Shown here piece after piece: positions 37,357-46,826 of a DNA stretch of 64,000 nucleotides; within the stretch, counting starts at the first letter, position 1; every line of letters starts with the position of its first letter. The position numbers were made by a program, and so were the translations under genes. The DNA lies in contig JACKHV010000001.1 in the NCBI GenBank assembly GCA_020638835.1, forward strand, positions 558,001 through 622,000, read 5' to 3'. The stretch is from Planctomycetota bacterium (GTDB lineage Bacteria; Planctomycetota; UBA1135; GCA-002686595). Under the pieces are notes generated by a model, which was not told the DNA's origin, made no database searches, and worked only from the letters and a program-made list of their open reading frames with translations.

Positions 37357-37370
37357 GGAGGTCCTCGCCC

Positions 37371-38426
37371 TCAGCGCGGGAGACCGAGGTACGCGTCGCG
37401 CTCGGGGCTCTGCGGGAGTCCTTGCGCGAGGCGCCGCGCGTCGCTGCGGAAGCCGGCTTCGTGCAGCAGCACGACCGCTTCGGCGCGGCGCAGCCCGTCG
37501 AGCTTCGCGACCAGTTCGGGACGCTCGACGACCTCGAAGTCGCGGGCGCCGAGGTCGACGTCGAGGCCGCGCACCGTCGCGTGCGCGCGCCAGGTGTAGC
37601 GACCGGGTTCGAGCGGCATGCCGGCGAGCGTCGCCTCGGGACCGGCGAGGTCGGCGATGCGTTCGCCCGCGTCGAGCGCGCCGCCGCCGTGGCGGTAGAG
37701 CTCGACGAAGTACTGCGTGGCGCCTTCGAGCGGTTCGAGCTCGAAGGCCGGCGCGCTGCCGGCGGGGAACAGCTCGCTCGCGGCCTCGGCCGGGATCCAG
37801 AGCAGCGGACCGGCGGGGGACGCGAGCGCCCAGGCGTCGACGCCGCGGACGGGTTCGGCGACCGGCAGCGTCGCGGCGTGCTTGTCATCACCGCCGAGGG
37901 CGGCGAAGGCGATCAGCGAGGCGGCCGCGGCGAGCGGGGCCCAGCGCAAGATCGACGGACGCTTCTCGAGCTGGTGGACGGGCACCGGCGGGCAGATGCG
38001 CGCCAGCAGGGCGCGGTCGAGGTCGTCCAGCGTCGCGGGCGGCAGGTCCTCGAGCGGGGCCGGCGGGCGGCTGCTCAGCGCGCCGGCCATGCCCTCGCAG
38101 GGGCGGCAGCGGGCCATGTGTCGGGCGAGCTGGGCGCGGCGCTCGGTGGAGAGCGGCGCGGCGCCGGGGCCGCGCGAGTAGTCGTAGAGTTCCTCCGCCG
38201 ACGGGCAAGCGGCGACGGCGGGGGGCACGTCGGCCTCGAGGTGGTCCTCGAGCCAGGCCTCCGCCAGCTGGACCGCGTCGAGCCGCCGACCGTGGACCGG
38301 GTGCCCGGAGAGCGCGCGGAGCGAAGCCGCGTCCAGCTCGTCCCAGTGCACGAGGGCCCGCTCGAAGTCCTCTCGCGTGGCTCCCTCCGGGTCGAGCAGC
38401 CAGACAGCATCGTTCGGTCGGTCCAT
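37371..38426 (-). CDS. transmembrane zinc-finger anti-sigma factor
   Basis: 351 residues. A zf-HC2-type zinc site is seen at Cys74, His103, Cys107 and Cys110 (CPSAEEL ... HMARCRPC). One membrane helix covers about 162-178. The C-terminal 170 residues would be periplasmic and contain a fibronectin-like beta domain (LEPLEGATQYFVELYRHGGG). This is the layout of membrane anti-sigma factors that hold an ECF sigma at the membrane. It sits between its presumed sigma (37 nt upstream) and the CHAT gene (14 nt downstream). No intramembrane protease is encoded nearby. Confidence 0.85.
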   Translation of the reverse strand: MDRPNDAVWLLDPEGATREDFERALVHWDELDAASLRALSGHPVHGRRLDAVQLAEAWLEDHLEADVPPAVAACPSAEELYDYSRGPGAAPLSTERRAQLARHMARCRPCEGMAGALSSRPPAPLEDLPPATLDDLDRALLARICPPVPVHQLEKRPSILRWAPLAAAASLIAFAALGGDDKHAATLPVAEPVRGVDAWALASPAGPLLWIPAEAASELFPAGSAPAFELEPLEGATQYFVELYRHGGGALDAGERIADLAGPEATLAGMPLEPGRYTWRAHATVRGLDVDLGARDFEVVERPELVAKLDGLRRAEAVVLLHEAGFRSDARRLAQGLPQSPERDAYLGLPR

Positions 38427-38463
38427 GTTCAGTACGTCTTCCGTCGGAAGGTCACGGGTGGGG

Positions 38464-39075
38464 TCAGCTGGCCCGGGTTTTTTCGAGGTAGCCGGCGGCG
38501 GTCGCCATCTTCTCGAGGGAGAACTCGTTCAGCAGCACCTTGCGCAGCGCCGTCGAGGCGCGCTTCAGGCGGTACTTCGCCTGCTCGCTGCTGATGCCGA
38601 GGCGCTCGGCGATCTCGCCCAGGGTCTGGCCCTGCATGTAACGGAGGTCGAGTAGGGAGCGCTCCTCGCCCTCCAGGCAGACCAGCGCGCGGCGCACCAG
38701 GTCGCCGATCTCGGCGTCGCCGACCTGCTCGCCCGGCCCCGGCTGGGGATCCGGCCGATCCGGCACGTGGTCGCCCATGCTGGAGAGCTGCATCGCGCGC
38801 TGGGTCGACTGCTTACGGCGCAGGTCGACGCAGCGGCACCACGCCACCCGGTAGAGCCAGGTGCCGAGCGAGCCCTTGGACGGGTCGAAGCGGTCCGCGT
38901 CGAGCCGCTCCAGCGCGTAGAGCACGAGCTCTTGGTAGAGGTCGTCGCGGGCGACCGGCTCGGACTCGAAGTGCCCGATGCAGTGGAACAAGAGCGGTCG
39001 ATAGCGCTCCAGGAAGGCGGCCACGGCCTCCTCACTGCGGTTCCTGAGTCCCGCGACCAGCTGCGCTTGTTCCAT
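38464..39075 (-). CDS. ECF-type RNA polymerase sigma factor 1
   Basis: 203 residues. Region 2 is at about residues 20-95 (FLERYRPLLFHCIG ... YQELVLYALERLDADRF ... GTWLYRVAWCRCVDLRRK). Region 4 is at about 135-185 with the helix-turn-helix QTLGEIAERLGISSEQAKYRLKRA. A 15-residue C-terminal tail follows. It is the first gene of the operon with the anti-sigma and CHAT genes. The start at 39075 is supported by the sigma70-like promoter 49 nt upstream; the longer open frame has shadow composition. Confidence 0.92.
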   Translation of the reverse strand: MEQAQLVAGLRNRSEEAVAAFLERYRPLLFHCIGHFESEPVARDDLYQELVLYALERLDADRFDPSKGSLGTWLYRVAWCRCVDLRRKQSTQRAMQLSSMGDHVPDRPDPQPGPGEQVGDAEIGDLVRRALVCLEGEERSLLDLRYMQGQTLGEIAERLGISSEQAKYRLKRASTALRKVLLNEFSLEKMATAAGYLEKTRAS

Positions 39076-39123
39076 GCGTGTGTGTTCCGGGGCGGACCTC
39101 CCGCCGAGGCCGCCGCAGCGCCG

Positions 39124-39152
39124 GGCATACGGCTTGGAAGAGGGCGAATCAA
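39124..39152 (-). promoter_or_regulatory. promoter of sigma/anti-sigma/CHAT operon
   Basis: On the minus strand TTGATT (39147-39152) and TATGCC (39124-39129) are separated by exactly 17 nt, ending 48 nt before the sigma ATG. This is the best two-box promoter in the window. The 39153-39391 stretch upstream shows nothing else. Confidence 0.5.
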
Positions 39153-39391
39153 CAGGCCTGCCGCGGCCCGCGGGGCGCCTCCCGGGGGCGCGGAGGCGAC
39201 TCGCGGACGAGATCGCGCGCGATCCGCCGAATGCGGCGCGAATCCGGCCGATTCGGCACCGCGGAGGGGGTTCGGAGCGAGGCGCGGGCGGGCCGCGCGC
39301 CCGAGCCGGATTTCCGGACCCGGAACGGGCCTCGCGTCCCGCGGAAGACCGACTTTCGACGGCCTCCGTTTCGCGTTGGGATCGTCGTCCC

Positions 39392-39577
39392 TCAGGCTTC
39401 CGGCGGCCGCCAGAGCGCATCGATGGGCAGCGCCTGGATCCGGTCCGCGATCTGGAAGGGGATCGTTCCCGAGTACAGCACGACTCCGCGCCGGAAACTC
39501 TCGCCGAGTCGGTCTCGCAGCCAGATCAGGCCGCGCGCGTCCGCAGAGTTCCAATCGATCCAGGCTGCGGAATCTGC
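39392..39577 (-). pseudogene. remnant of a DUF4143 AAA ATPase C-terminus
   Basis: Reading the minus strand to the TGA at 39392-39394 gives about 60 codons ending in the usual tail of DUF4143 ATPases: DARGLIWLRDRLGESFRRGVV, LYSGTIPFQIADRIQALPID, ALW. An in-frame TAG upstream and the lack of any further homologous frame show that only the last domain piece remains. These ATPases are mobile accessory genes. The fragment lies at the left side of a scar region that also holds the thiolase and P450 remnants. Confidence 0.65.
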
Positions 39578-39764
39578 CGGGCTCTACATGCAGGATCTGC
39601 CGACTCGAGATGCGGAATCCCCAGGTGTGCCTGGTCCGCCAAGAGCGATGATCGCGAGCGATCCCGACGGTCGAGCCGCCCCTTCCAGACTTGCGCACCG
39701 AGGTTCTCGGAAGGCACTGCCGGACGTCTACGCTCATGCTCGGAGGACGAGGGACGCTCCTGGA

Positions 39765-40125
39765 ATGGACCCCGTGGTGCTGTTCCGTTTCGCCCAGTTC
39801 CCCCAGTGTGCCGTCAACTTGGCCACTGTGGCCGTGGCGCTCACGACCCGAAGTCTGACCGCATCCGAAGATCGAGGTGCATCTTGAGAGACGTCGTCAT
39901 CGTCAGTGCGTGCCGCACGTCTTTCGCCAAGTTCCTGGGCCGCCTCCAGGGCTTCCGCGCTCCCGAGCTCGGCGGCCTCGCTCTTGCCGAAGCGAGTCAC
40001 CGCGCAGGCATCGACGCGTCCCTGATCGATCGGGTGATCAGGGGCAACCTGCTGCAAGCGGATCCCCGGTCAGAGTCCAGTGGGCCAAGCGGCGCGCGCC
40101 GTCGCTGCCAGATGACAGCGACCGA
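39765..40125 (+). repeat. direct repeat copy 1 (decayed) of the thiolase 5' region
   Basis: This segment matches 42454-42814 over both the leader (block GTGCCGTCAACTTGGCC) and the first about 80 codons of the thiolase, with small indels and many substitutions. The two copies are in the same orientation and about 2.69 kb apart. Confidence 0.8.
39885..40125 (+). pseudogene. truncated thiolase 5' fragment
   Basis: The TTG at 39885 with the same GAGGTG upstream as the intact gene opens a frame whose first 60 residues match the thiolase at 42574 (DVVIVSACRT, GFRAPELGGLALAEA, RAGIDAS). Changes are often non-synonymous (for example PIAKFQGSLAG became SFAKFLGRLQG). Similarity fades after about codon 75, well before the catalytic cysteine. 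It cannot make an active enzyme. The remaining 40126-40389 sequence up to the next gene shows nothing recognisable. Confidence 0.8.
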
Positions 40126-40389
40126 GTCCTGCCACACATGCCGGTCGGAGAGCCAGGCGCAAGTTCCGTCGAGTCTTGCTCCCCTCAACCCTCCCGAGAT
40201 GCTCTCTACGAACGGACCGCGCTCGGAGAGCTGGAACAGGGGGAGTACGCTCCTATCTTGTCCGACCCTCGCTGAACCCTCGAGAGACCAAGGTGAAAGT
40301 GCTCAAGTTCGAGTCAGCACCACGAGGATTCAATATAATAGAAGGCCAGATTGTCTGGAAGTAGAGCGGCGAGCTAGTAGCCTGCTCCT

Positions 40390-40905
40390 ATGAACGCCAA
40401 GACAAAACGAGCATCCATCGCGGCGCTCGCCCTCGCATCCTGCTCGGCTCTCGCCACTTCCATTTTCGCACAGGGGGCCGACGTTTGTCCCGGGTGTGGT
40501 GATGATTCAGCCATGGACGGCACCACTTATCCCGGCGGGAATCAGTGGTTCTTCATGGGGGCGTCCCTAACGAGCTACAACGGTGAGTGCTTCATCATTG
40601 AGGAGGAATGCGTCATGGCATACCCCTGCACCCCGTTCGTTGAAGTGTGGGGTCAATCGTTTCAAGGTGGCGCAAGTGCTACGGGAGGAGGATCGATTGG
40701 GTCAGTCGGGCTTGGTCGATCGACGGTGACATGGGGATTGCTCGAATCATTCGCTGTCAAGACTTTCTACAAAGACTACACCGGCGTCGATTGCGGGTCC
40801 CAGCTTGACTTCTACTACTCCGCAGTCTGGTCTCTGCTCTTTCATGCAGATGAGACAGGCGTGGTCACGGGGAAGCTCGCCTGTGAAGCATGCTCTGAGG
40901 GCTGA
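40390..40905 (+). CDS. small secreted cysteine-rich protein, unknown
   Basis: 171 residues with a signal peptide (IAALALASCSALATSIFAQ). The mature chain has eleven cysteines in short groups (CPGCG, EEECVMAYPC, CEAC). The DNA is visibly richer in A and T than its surroundings, with more varied codon use. The stop overlaps the next start by one base (TGATG), so the pair is co-translated. No homologous family is recognised. It lies inside the duplicated-thiolase scar and is probably acquired DNA. Confidence 0.65.
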   Translation: MNAKTKRASIAALALASCSALATSIFAQGADVCPGCGDDSAMDGTTYPGGNQWFFMGASLTSYNGECFIIEEECVMAYPCTPFVEVWGQSFQGGASATGGGSIGSVGLGRSTVTWGLLESFAVKTFYKDYTGVDCGSQLDFYYSAVWSLLFHADETGVVTGKLACEACSEG

Positions 40906-41723
40906 TGGCTGTTTCTACGGTTGGGCACGGGCGAGAAGGGCGTCGACTGATTGCCTTCTCGGCTGCGGTCGTCGCCGTTGGTATCGGAGGTATCTACGCC
41001 CTTGAGAGGGGCGACGGTTCGAATGTAGAGCACGGGCTGACACCATCTTCGAGACCGGTCGAATCAGGGGGCGGCCCGGACGTCGTGCGCATGCCTTCGT
41101 ATGCGCGGCAGGTCTCCTTTCTTAGAGATGACGTGGCTCCTCGGGATGACGGGCCAAGTGACCTTTCAGCAGCGGATTACCTGCGGGCCTTCACCTTCGA
41201 GCGGGAATCCGGTGGCGAGGAGTTCGACTACGAGGACCCCGAGATTCTCGCGAGGAGGTTCGGACGGGCCACGATTCAGCAGACCTTCGTCCTTGAGGAC
41301 GACGGCGAAGCCGCAGACATGCTCCGGAGGTTGAGGAGTGTTGCTTCGATCGCGGCATCGAGGGGGGTCGAGCTTAGTGAAGAAGAGGCCCTGGCAATAG
41401 AGGCTGCGGTCGTTCCGAAGTATGAGGAGCAAATCGAGCCCCTCGCTCGCGTCGCAGTCAGCGAAATCAATCGGTGCATCTATGACATGTACGATCGGAG
41501 GGGGTACGAGCTAACGTCGCCGAATGGGCTCACGATCGCGTCGAGCTTTGCGGTGATTCCTGACGGTGAATTCAAGAAGTCGTGCATGTTCGACGTCGTA
41601 GGGGGGTACACGGTGCGCTTCGAGTTCAATTCGGCGGCCTACCCAGACGTGGACGCGCTGCTCGTGAATATTGGTGATCTGAAGCAGGGTATGGAGCGAG
41701 AGGTTCTCGGTTTGATTGAGTGA
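40905..41723 (+). CDS. single-pass membrane protein, unknown, coupled to secreted partner
   Basis: 272 residues. One hydrophobic segment at about 15-32 (LIAFSAAVVAVGIGGIYAL) anchors an otherwise soluble, acidic chain with a helical middle region (residues about 115-165) and a beta-like end. Composition is atypical for the window and like that of the preceding gene, whose stop codon it overlaps. The pair probably acts at the envelope. No known domain is visible. Confidence 0.6.
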   Translation: MAVSTVGHGREGRRLIAFSAAVVAVGIGGIYALERGDGSNVEHGLTPSSRPVESGGGPDVVRMPSYARQVSFLRDDVAPRDDGPSDLSAADYLRAFTFERESGGEEFDYEDPEILARRFGRATIQQTFVLEDDGEAADMLRRLRSVASIAASRGVELSEEEALAIEAAVVPKYEEQIEPLARVAVSEINRCIYDMYDRRGYELTSPNGLTIASSFAVIPDGEFKKSCMFDVVGGYTVRFEFNSAAYPDVDALLVNIGDLKQGMEREVLGLIE

Positions 41724-42190
41724 GCAGATGCAGAGTGGGTGTGCCCGTGAAGTGCTTCCGACTCTGGTCGCCTCAGGATCGGGCCTGCGGGGCAAGGGGT
41801 AGCAGGGTTGAAAACCACACGGGCGTGCCTTCTGCTTGGTGTCTCCCCGCGAAGTTTCGTTCAGAAGGAGCTTCAGGGAAGTCGCCGAGATCTCAGGCGC
41901 TACAGGCGTAGGTGTCCGCGCGTCGAGCGAGCATTGCAGGAAGGTCGAGTTGTTCCCTGCACGTCGGGCATTGATCAGTTCGGATGTGTGTGTGACGCTC
42001 TCGAGCAGGTAGAAAGCGAGGCATTCGTCGCGGAGAGGGCTGGCTGGAGTCCTCTTCGAGCACTCTTTCGAATGGCTTGCTCGGACGATGACCCGCGGTA
42101 AGCCGTTCCCTCTTGGGATGCTGTCCAAATGGCGACTTGGGTAGCAGCCGAGCAGCTAGCTACAGGCGAAGCGCGTCAGACATGCTTCCG
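41724..42190. other. gene-poor scar sequence
   Basis: No convincing gene is seen here. Short open frames on both strands lack a ribosome-binding site and any recognisable motif. The composition is intermediate between the cargo genes and the host operon. Confidence 0.5.
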
Positions 42191-42466
42191 TCATCGCGCC
42201 CGCTCGTCGGTCAGGGCGAATCCCTCGCGCCGCAGCACGAGGTCGACACTCAGAAGGCCGAGCGCAAGCGTCCGATGCCGAGTTCACCCATGCGCTGGCC
42301 GCGGCATTCTTGCGCCCGCACGCCGCTCCAAAAGGAATGAGGACACTGCTCGAGTCGGCTGGCGGCCACTCGTGCTCCCATCGCGGGCTCGAGGGGCGGG
42401 AAGGCTCGCCGGAGAGGCAAGGGCGGCATGTGCCCCCTGGCAGGGACATACCCGCGACCCTATAGT
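42191..42466 (-). pseudogene. frameshifted cytochrome P450 C-terminus
   Basis: On the minus strand three successive frames give P450 signatures in order. The first reads YRVAGMSLPGGT, then SSVLIPFGA. After a one-base shift comes GVRAQECRGQRMGELGIGRL, the heme-thiolate loop with its cysteine plus a two-residue insertion. After a second shift LLSVDLVLRREGFALTDERA ends at a TGA (42191-42193). At least two frameshifts and the absence of the N-terminal 80% make it a dead remnant. It overlaps the left edge of the intact thiolase leader. Confidence 0.6.
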
Positions 42467-42814
42467 GTTGGGCCGTTTCAGGGTCGGTTCCCCCCCGTGT
42501 GCCGTCAACTTGGCCGCCGTGGCCATGGCGCGCACGAACCGCAGTTCCGCCGGACCACAGAGCGAGGTGCATCTTGAGAGACGTCGTCATCGTCAGTGCG
42601 TGCCGCACGCCCATCGCCAAGTTCCAGGGCAGCCTCGCCGGCTTCCGCGCTCCTGAGCTCGGCGGCCTCGCGCTCGCCGAAGCGATCCGTCGCGCCGGCA
42701 TCGACGCGTCCGTGATCGAGGAAGTGATCATGGGCAACGTGCTGCAGGCTGGGCTCGGTCAGAACCCCGCTCGCCAGGCCGCGCGCGCCGCCGGTGTGCC
42801 GGACGCGGTCGGCA
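42454..42814 (+). repeat. direct repeat copy 2 (intact thiolase 5' end)
   Basis: Counterpart of 39765-40125. It includes the leader, the GAGGTG ribosome-binding site, the TTG start and about 80 codons of the working thiolase gene. Confidence 0.8.
42461..42466 (+). promoter_or_regulatory. possible -10 box for the acyl-CoA/B12 operon
   Basis: TATAGT lies 107 nt before the thiolase TTG. The equivalent position in the decayed duplicate reads CGTGGT. No clear -35 box is visible. Confidence 0.3.
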
Positions 42815-43757
42815 GCGTCACGATCAACAAGGTCTGCGGATCCGGCCTGAAGTCGGTGATGCTCGCCGCGCAGGCGATCAAGGCCGAGGACGCCGAGGTG
42901 ATCGCCGCGGGCGGCATGGAGAGCATGACCAACGCGCCGTACCTGCTGCCCGAAGCGCGCGAAGGCGTGCGCCTGGGTCACGGCAAGCTGCTCGACTCGA
43001 TGGTGAACGACGGCCTGTGGGACATCTACAACGACTTCCACATGGGCATGACCGGCGAGAAGGTCGCGTCCGAGCTCGACGTCAGCCGCGCCGCGCAGGA
43101 CGAGTTCGCCGCGCGCTCGCACCAGAAGGCGGAAGCCGCGACGGCCGCCGGCAGACTCGACGCCGAGAAGTTCACGGTCAACGTGCCGCAGCGCAAGGCC
43201 GACCCGATCGCCTTCACGACCGACGAGACGATCCGTCCGGGAATGACGGCCGAATCGATCTCCGGCATGCGCCCCGCCTTCGCGAAGGACGGCACGGTCA
43301 CGGCCGCGAACGCCTCCGCGATCAACGACGGCGCCTCCGCGCTGATCGTGATGAGCGCGGACAAGGCCAAGGCGCTCGGCTGCAAGCCGCTCGCGCGCGT
43401 CACGGCCTACGCGACCGGCGGCTGCGCGCCGGAGTGGGTCATGATGGCCCCCGAACACTCGATCACGAAGTGCGCCGCGAAGCTCGGCATGAAGCCGACC
43501 GACTTCGACCTGCACGAGATCAACGAGGCGTTCAGCGCGGCGGCCGTCGCGCTGACACGCAAGCTCGAGCTCGACCCCGAGAAGGTCAACGTGAACGGCG
43601 GCGCGGTGGCGCTGGGCCACCCGATCGGCGCCTCGGGCGCGCGCGTGCTCACGACGCTGCTCTACGCGATGCAGCAGAACGACGCCAAGACCGGCATGGC
43701 TTCGCTGTGCCTCGGCGGCGGAAACGCGGTCTCCTTGGCAGTCGAGAGGATCGGCTG

Positions 43758-43758
<1 letters not shown>
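42574..43758 (+). CDS. acetyl-CoA acetyltransferase (thiolase)
   Basis: 394 residues from a TTG at 42574, chosen because it has GAGGTG just upstream, gives the standard thiolase N-terminus (DVVIVSACRTPIAKF) and the standard length. The active-site residues are Cys88 (KVCGSG), His349 (ALGHPIGASG) and Cys379 (LCLGGG), matching the biosynthetic/degradative acetyl-CoA C-acetyltransferase family. It condenses or cleaves acetoacetyl-CoA in the cytoplasm. It is the first gene of the long operon; the next gene overlaps its stop by one base. Its 5' end is duplicated at 39765-40125. Confidence 0.96.
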
Positions 43759-44621
<863 letters not shown>

Positions 44622-44679
44622 CTCGCCCGACGAACGAAGCAGAAGCACCACCAATCCCCCCAGACAGCAACGGACGGCA

Positions 44680-45822
44680 ATGGACTTCCAACTGACCGAG
44701 GAACAGAAGCTCGTGCGCGACATGGCGCGTGACTTCGCCCGCAACGAGCTCCTTCCCCGCGCCCGCAAGCACGACGCCGAGGGCAAGATCGACCCCGAGG
44801 TGTTCGCGATGCTCTCCGAGCTGGGCCTCTGGGGCCTGACGATCGGCGAGGAGTACGGGGGCGCCGGCATGGGCAACCTCGAGCTGTCGCTGGTGCTCGA
44901 GGAGATCAACGCCGCCTGCGCGTCGACCGGCGTGACGGTTTCGGTGCACAACTCGCTGCTCGGCGCGCCGATCAAGCGCTTCGGCACGCCGGAACAGATG
45001 CAGAAGTGGCTGCCCGGCCTCGCCACCGGCGCGACGATCGGATGCTACTGCCTGACCGAACCGAACGCCGGCTCGGACGCCGCCGCGATCGTCACCAGCG
45101 CGAAGCGCAGCGGCGACGGTTGGAAGCTCGACGGCACGAAGGTCTGGGTGACGAATGGCGGCATCGCGAAGCTCGCGATCGTCTACGCGCGCACCAACCC
45201 CGACGTCTCGAAGGCGAAGGGCATCTCGGCCTTCCTCGTCCCGCTCGACACGCCCGGCGTGAAGATCGGCAAGACGGAGAAGAAGACCGGCATCCGCGGT
45301 TCGTCGACGACCGAGATCATCTTCGACGGCGTCGAGCTGCCCGCCGACGCGCTCCTCGGCGAGGAGAACAAGGGCTTCATGATCGCGATGGACACGCTGG
45401 ACGGCGGTCGCATCGGCATCGCCTCGCAGGCGATCGGCATCGGACGCGCGTGCCTCGACGCGTCGATCCGCTACGCGAAGGAACGCGAGCAGTTCGGCCG
45501 CCCGATCGGCGAGTTCCAGGCGATCCAGTGGAAGCTCGCGGACATGTCGACGCGCCTCGACGCGGCGCGCCTGCTCGTGCACCGCGCGGCGCTGATCCGC
45601 GACGCGGGCGAGCGCGTCTCGGAAGCCGCCGCGAAGGCCAAGCTGTTCGCCTCGCAGGCGTGCAACTACGCCGCCGACGAGTGCCTGCAGATCCACGGCG
45701 GCGCCGGCTACACCGACGACTTCGAGGTCGAGCGCCTGTTCCGCGACGCGCGCATCACCGAGATCTACGAGGGCGCGACGGACATCCAGCGCATCGTGAT
45801 CGCGCGCAGCCTGATGGCCTGA
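44680..45822 (+). CDS. short-chain acyl-CoA dehydrogenase 1
   Basis: 380 residues, full length for butyryl-CoA dehydrogenase-like enzymes. The flavin-binding block YCLTEPNAGSD, the WVTNGG motif and the catalytic base Glu364 (IYEGATDIQRIVIAR) are all present. Glu at this C-terminal position is the arrangement of short-chain and butyryl enzymes rather than isovaleryl-CoA dehydrogenase. The ATG at 44680 begins the standard N-terminus (MDFQLTEEQKLVRDMARDF). A 58-nt gap separates it from the upstream gene without an obvious promoter. It would need an electron-transfer flavoprotein, not encoded here. Confidence 0.95.
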   Translation: MDFQLTEEQKLVRDMARDFARNELLPRARKHDAEGKIDPEVFAMLSELGLWGLTIGEEYGGAGMGNLELSLVLEEINAACASTGVTVSVHNSLLGAPIKRFGTPEQMQKWLPGLATGATIGCYCLTEPNAGSDAAAIVTSAKRSGDGWKLDGTKVWVTNGGIAKLAIVYARTNPDVSKAKGISAFLVPLDTPGVKIGKTEKKTGIRGSSTTEIIFDGVELPADALLGEENKGFMIAMDTLDGGRIGIASQAIGIGRACLDASIRYAKEREQFGRPIGEFQAIQWKLADMSTRLDAARLLVHRAALIRDAGERVSEAAAKAKLFASQACNYAADECLQIHGGAGYTDDFEVERLFRDARITEIYEGATDIQRIVIARSLMA

Positions 45823-45842
45823 ACCGGCGGGCTGCGACTCAC

Positions 45843-46826
45843 TTGGAAGCGAAGCAGAACATCGTCGAGCGCTTGCGGAGTGGCGATCGCCGCGCCGTCG
45901 CGCGCCTCATCACCTGGGCCGAGGCGGGGGATCCGCGCTTCGCCCGGGCGCTGTCGATGTTCTACTCGTCGATCGGCTCCGCGTGGCGCGTCGGCGTCAC
46001 CGGCCCGCCCGGCGCCGGCAAGTCGACGCTCGTCAACGAGCTCGCGATCGCGCACCGCGCCGCGCAGAAGACGGTCGGCATCCTCGCCGTCGACCCGTCC
46101 AGCCCGTTCACCGGCGGTGCGTTGCTCGGCGACCGCATCCGCATGGAGGATCGCACCAGCGATCCCGGCGTGTTCATCCGCTCGATGGCCAGCCGCGACA
46201 GCCACGGCGGGCTCGCGCGCGCCGCGATCGACGCTTGCGACGTGATGGACGCCTACGGCTTCGACGAAGTGATCGTCGAGACGGTCGGCGTCGGCCAGGC
46301 CGAGTACGACGTCGTCTCGGCCGCGGACACCGTGCTCGTCGTGCTCTGCCCCGGCGCCGGCGACGGCATCCAGGCGATGAAGTCGGGCCTGCTCGAGGTC
46401 GCCGACGTGCTCGTCGTGAACAAGTCGGACATGCCCGGCGCGGACCGCTTGATCGTCGACCTCGAAGAAGCCGTCGAGCTGCGCAGCCGCAAGCCCGCGG
46501 GCGAGTGGACCGTGCCCGTGGTCGCGTGCAGCGCGGGGCGCGGACAAGGCATCGACGCGGTGCTCGCCGCCGTCGAAGCGCACCGCGCGCACCTCGCGGA
46601 CGGCCGCCTCGAAGCGCGCCGCGGCGAGATGCGCGAAGGACAAGTGCGCCGTCTGGTGCACGAAGGGCTCGAGAGCGAGCTGTGGCACGGCCACGGCTAC
46701 GCCGAGCGCTCGGCCGAGGCCCTCGAGTCCGGCGCCGCGCCCTACGATGTAGCGGGGGAGATCCTGGCGGAGATCGTCGGGAGACTGCCCGGAAGAGGAA
46801 CGACCCGAACGGGAGCCGCGACATGA
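45843..46826 (+). CDS. meaB: MeaB-type G-protein chaperone of B12 acyl-CoA mutase
   Basis: 327 residues from a TTG (45843); no ATG or GTG is available between it and the previous gene's end. The Walker A motif is GPPGAGKST (residues 54-62). The family signatures VDPSSPFTGGALLGDRIRM, ETVGVGQAE and VVNKSDMPGAD follow. MeaB/ArgK GTPases gate cofactor loading and protect the adenosylcobalamin-dependent mutase. Its stop overlaps the start of the mutase large subunit (ATGA), matching their physical partnership. Confidence 0.95.
   Translation: MEAKQNIVERLRSGDRRAVARLITWAEAGDPRFARALSMFYSSIGSAWRVGVTGPPGAGKSTLVNELAIAHRAAQKTVGILAVDPSSPFTGGALLGDRIRMEDRTSDPGVFIRSMASRDSHGGLARAAIDACDVMDAYGFDEVIVETVGVGQAEYDVVSAADTVLVVLCPGAGDGIQAMKSGLLEVADVLVVNKSDMPGADRLIVDLEEAVELRSRKPAGEWTVPVVACSAGRGQGIDAVLAAVEAHRAHLADGRLEARRGEMREGQVRRLVHEGLESELWHGHGYAERSAEALESGAAPYDVAGEILAEIVGRLPGRGTTRTGAAT

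Noticed and set aside
39074..40393. 439-codon plus-strand frame covering the thiolase fragment
   Set aside because: Only the middle 75 codons resemble a protein (the decayed thiolase end); the rest is arginine-rich noise opposite the sigma promoter and the DUF4143 remnant.
41511..42128. 205-codon minus-strand frame next to the cargo genes
   Set aside because: Overlaps the end of the supported gene at 40905-41723 on the other strand; no recognisable motif and no ribosome-binding site.
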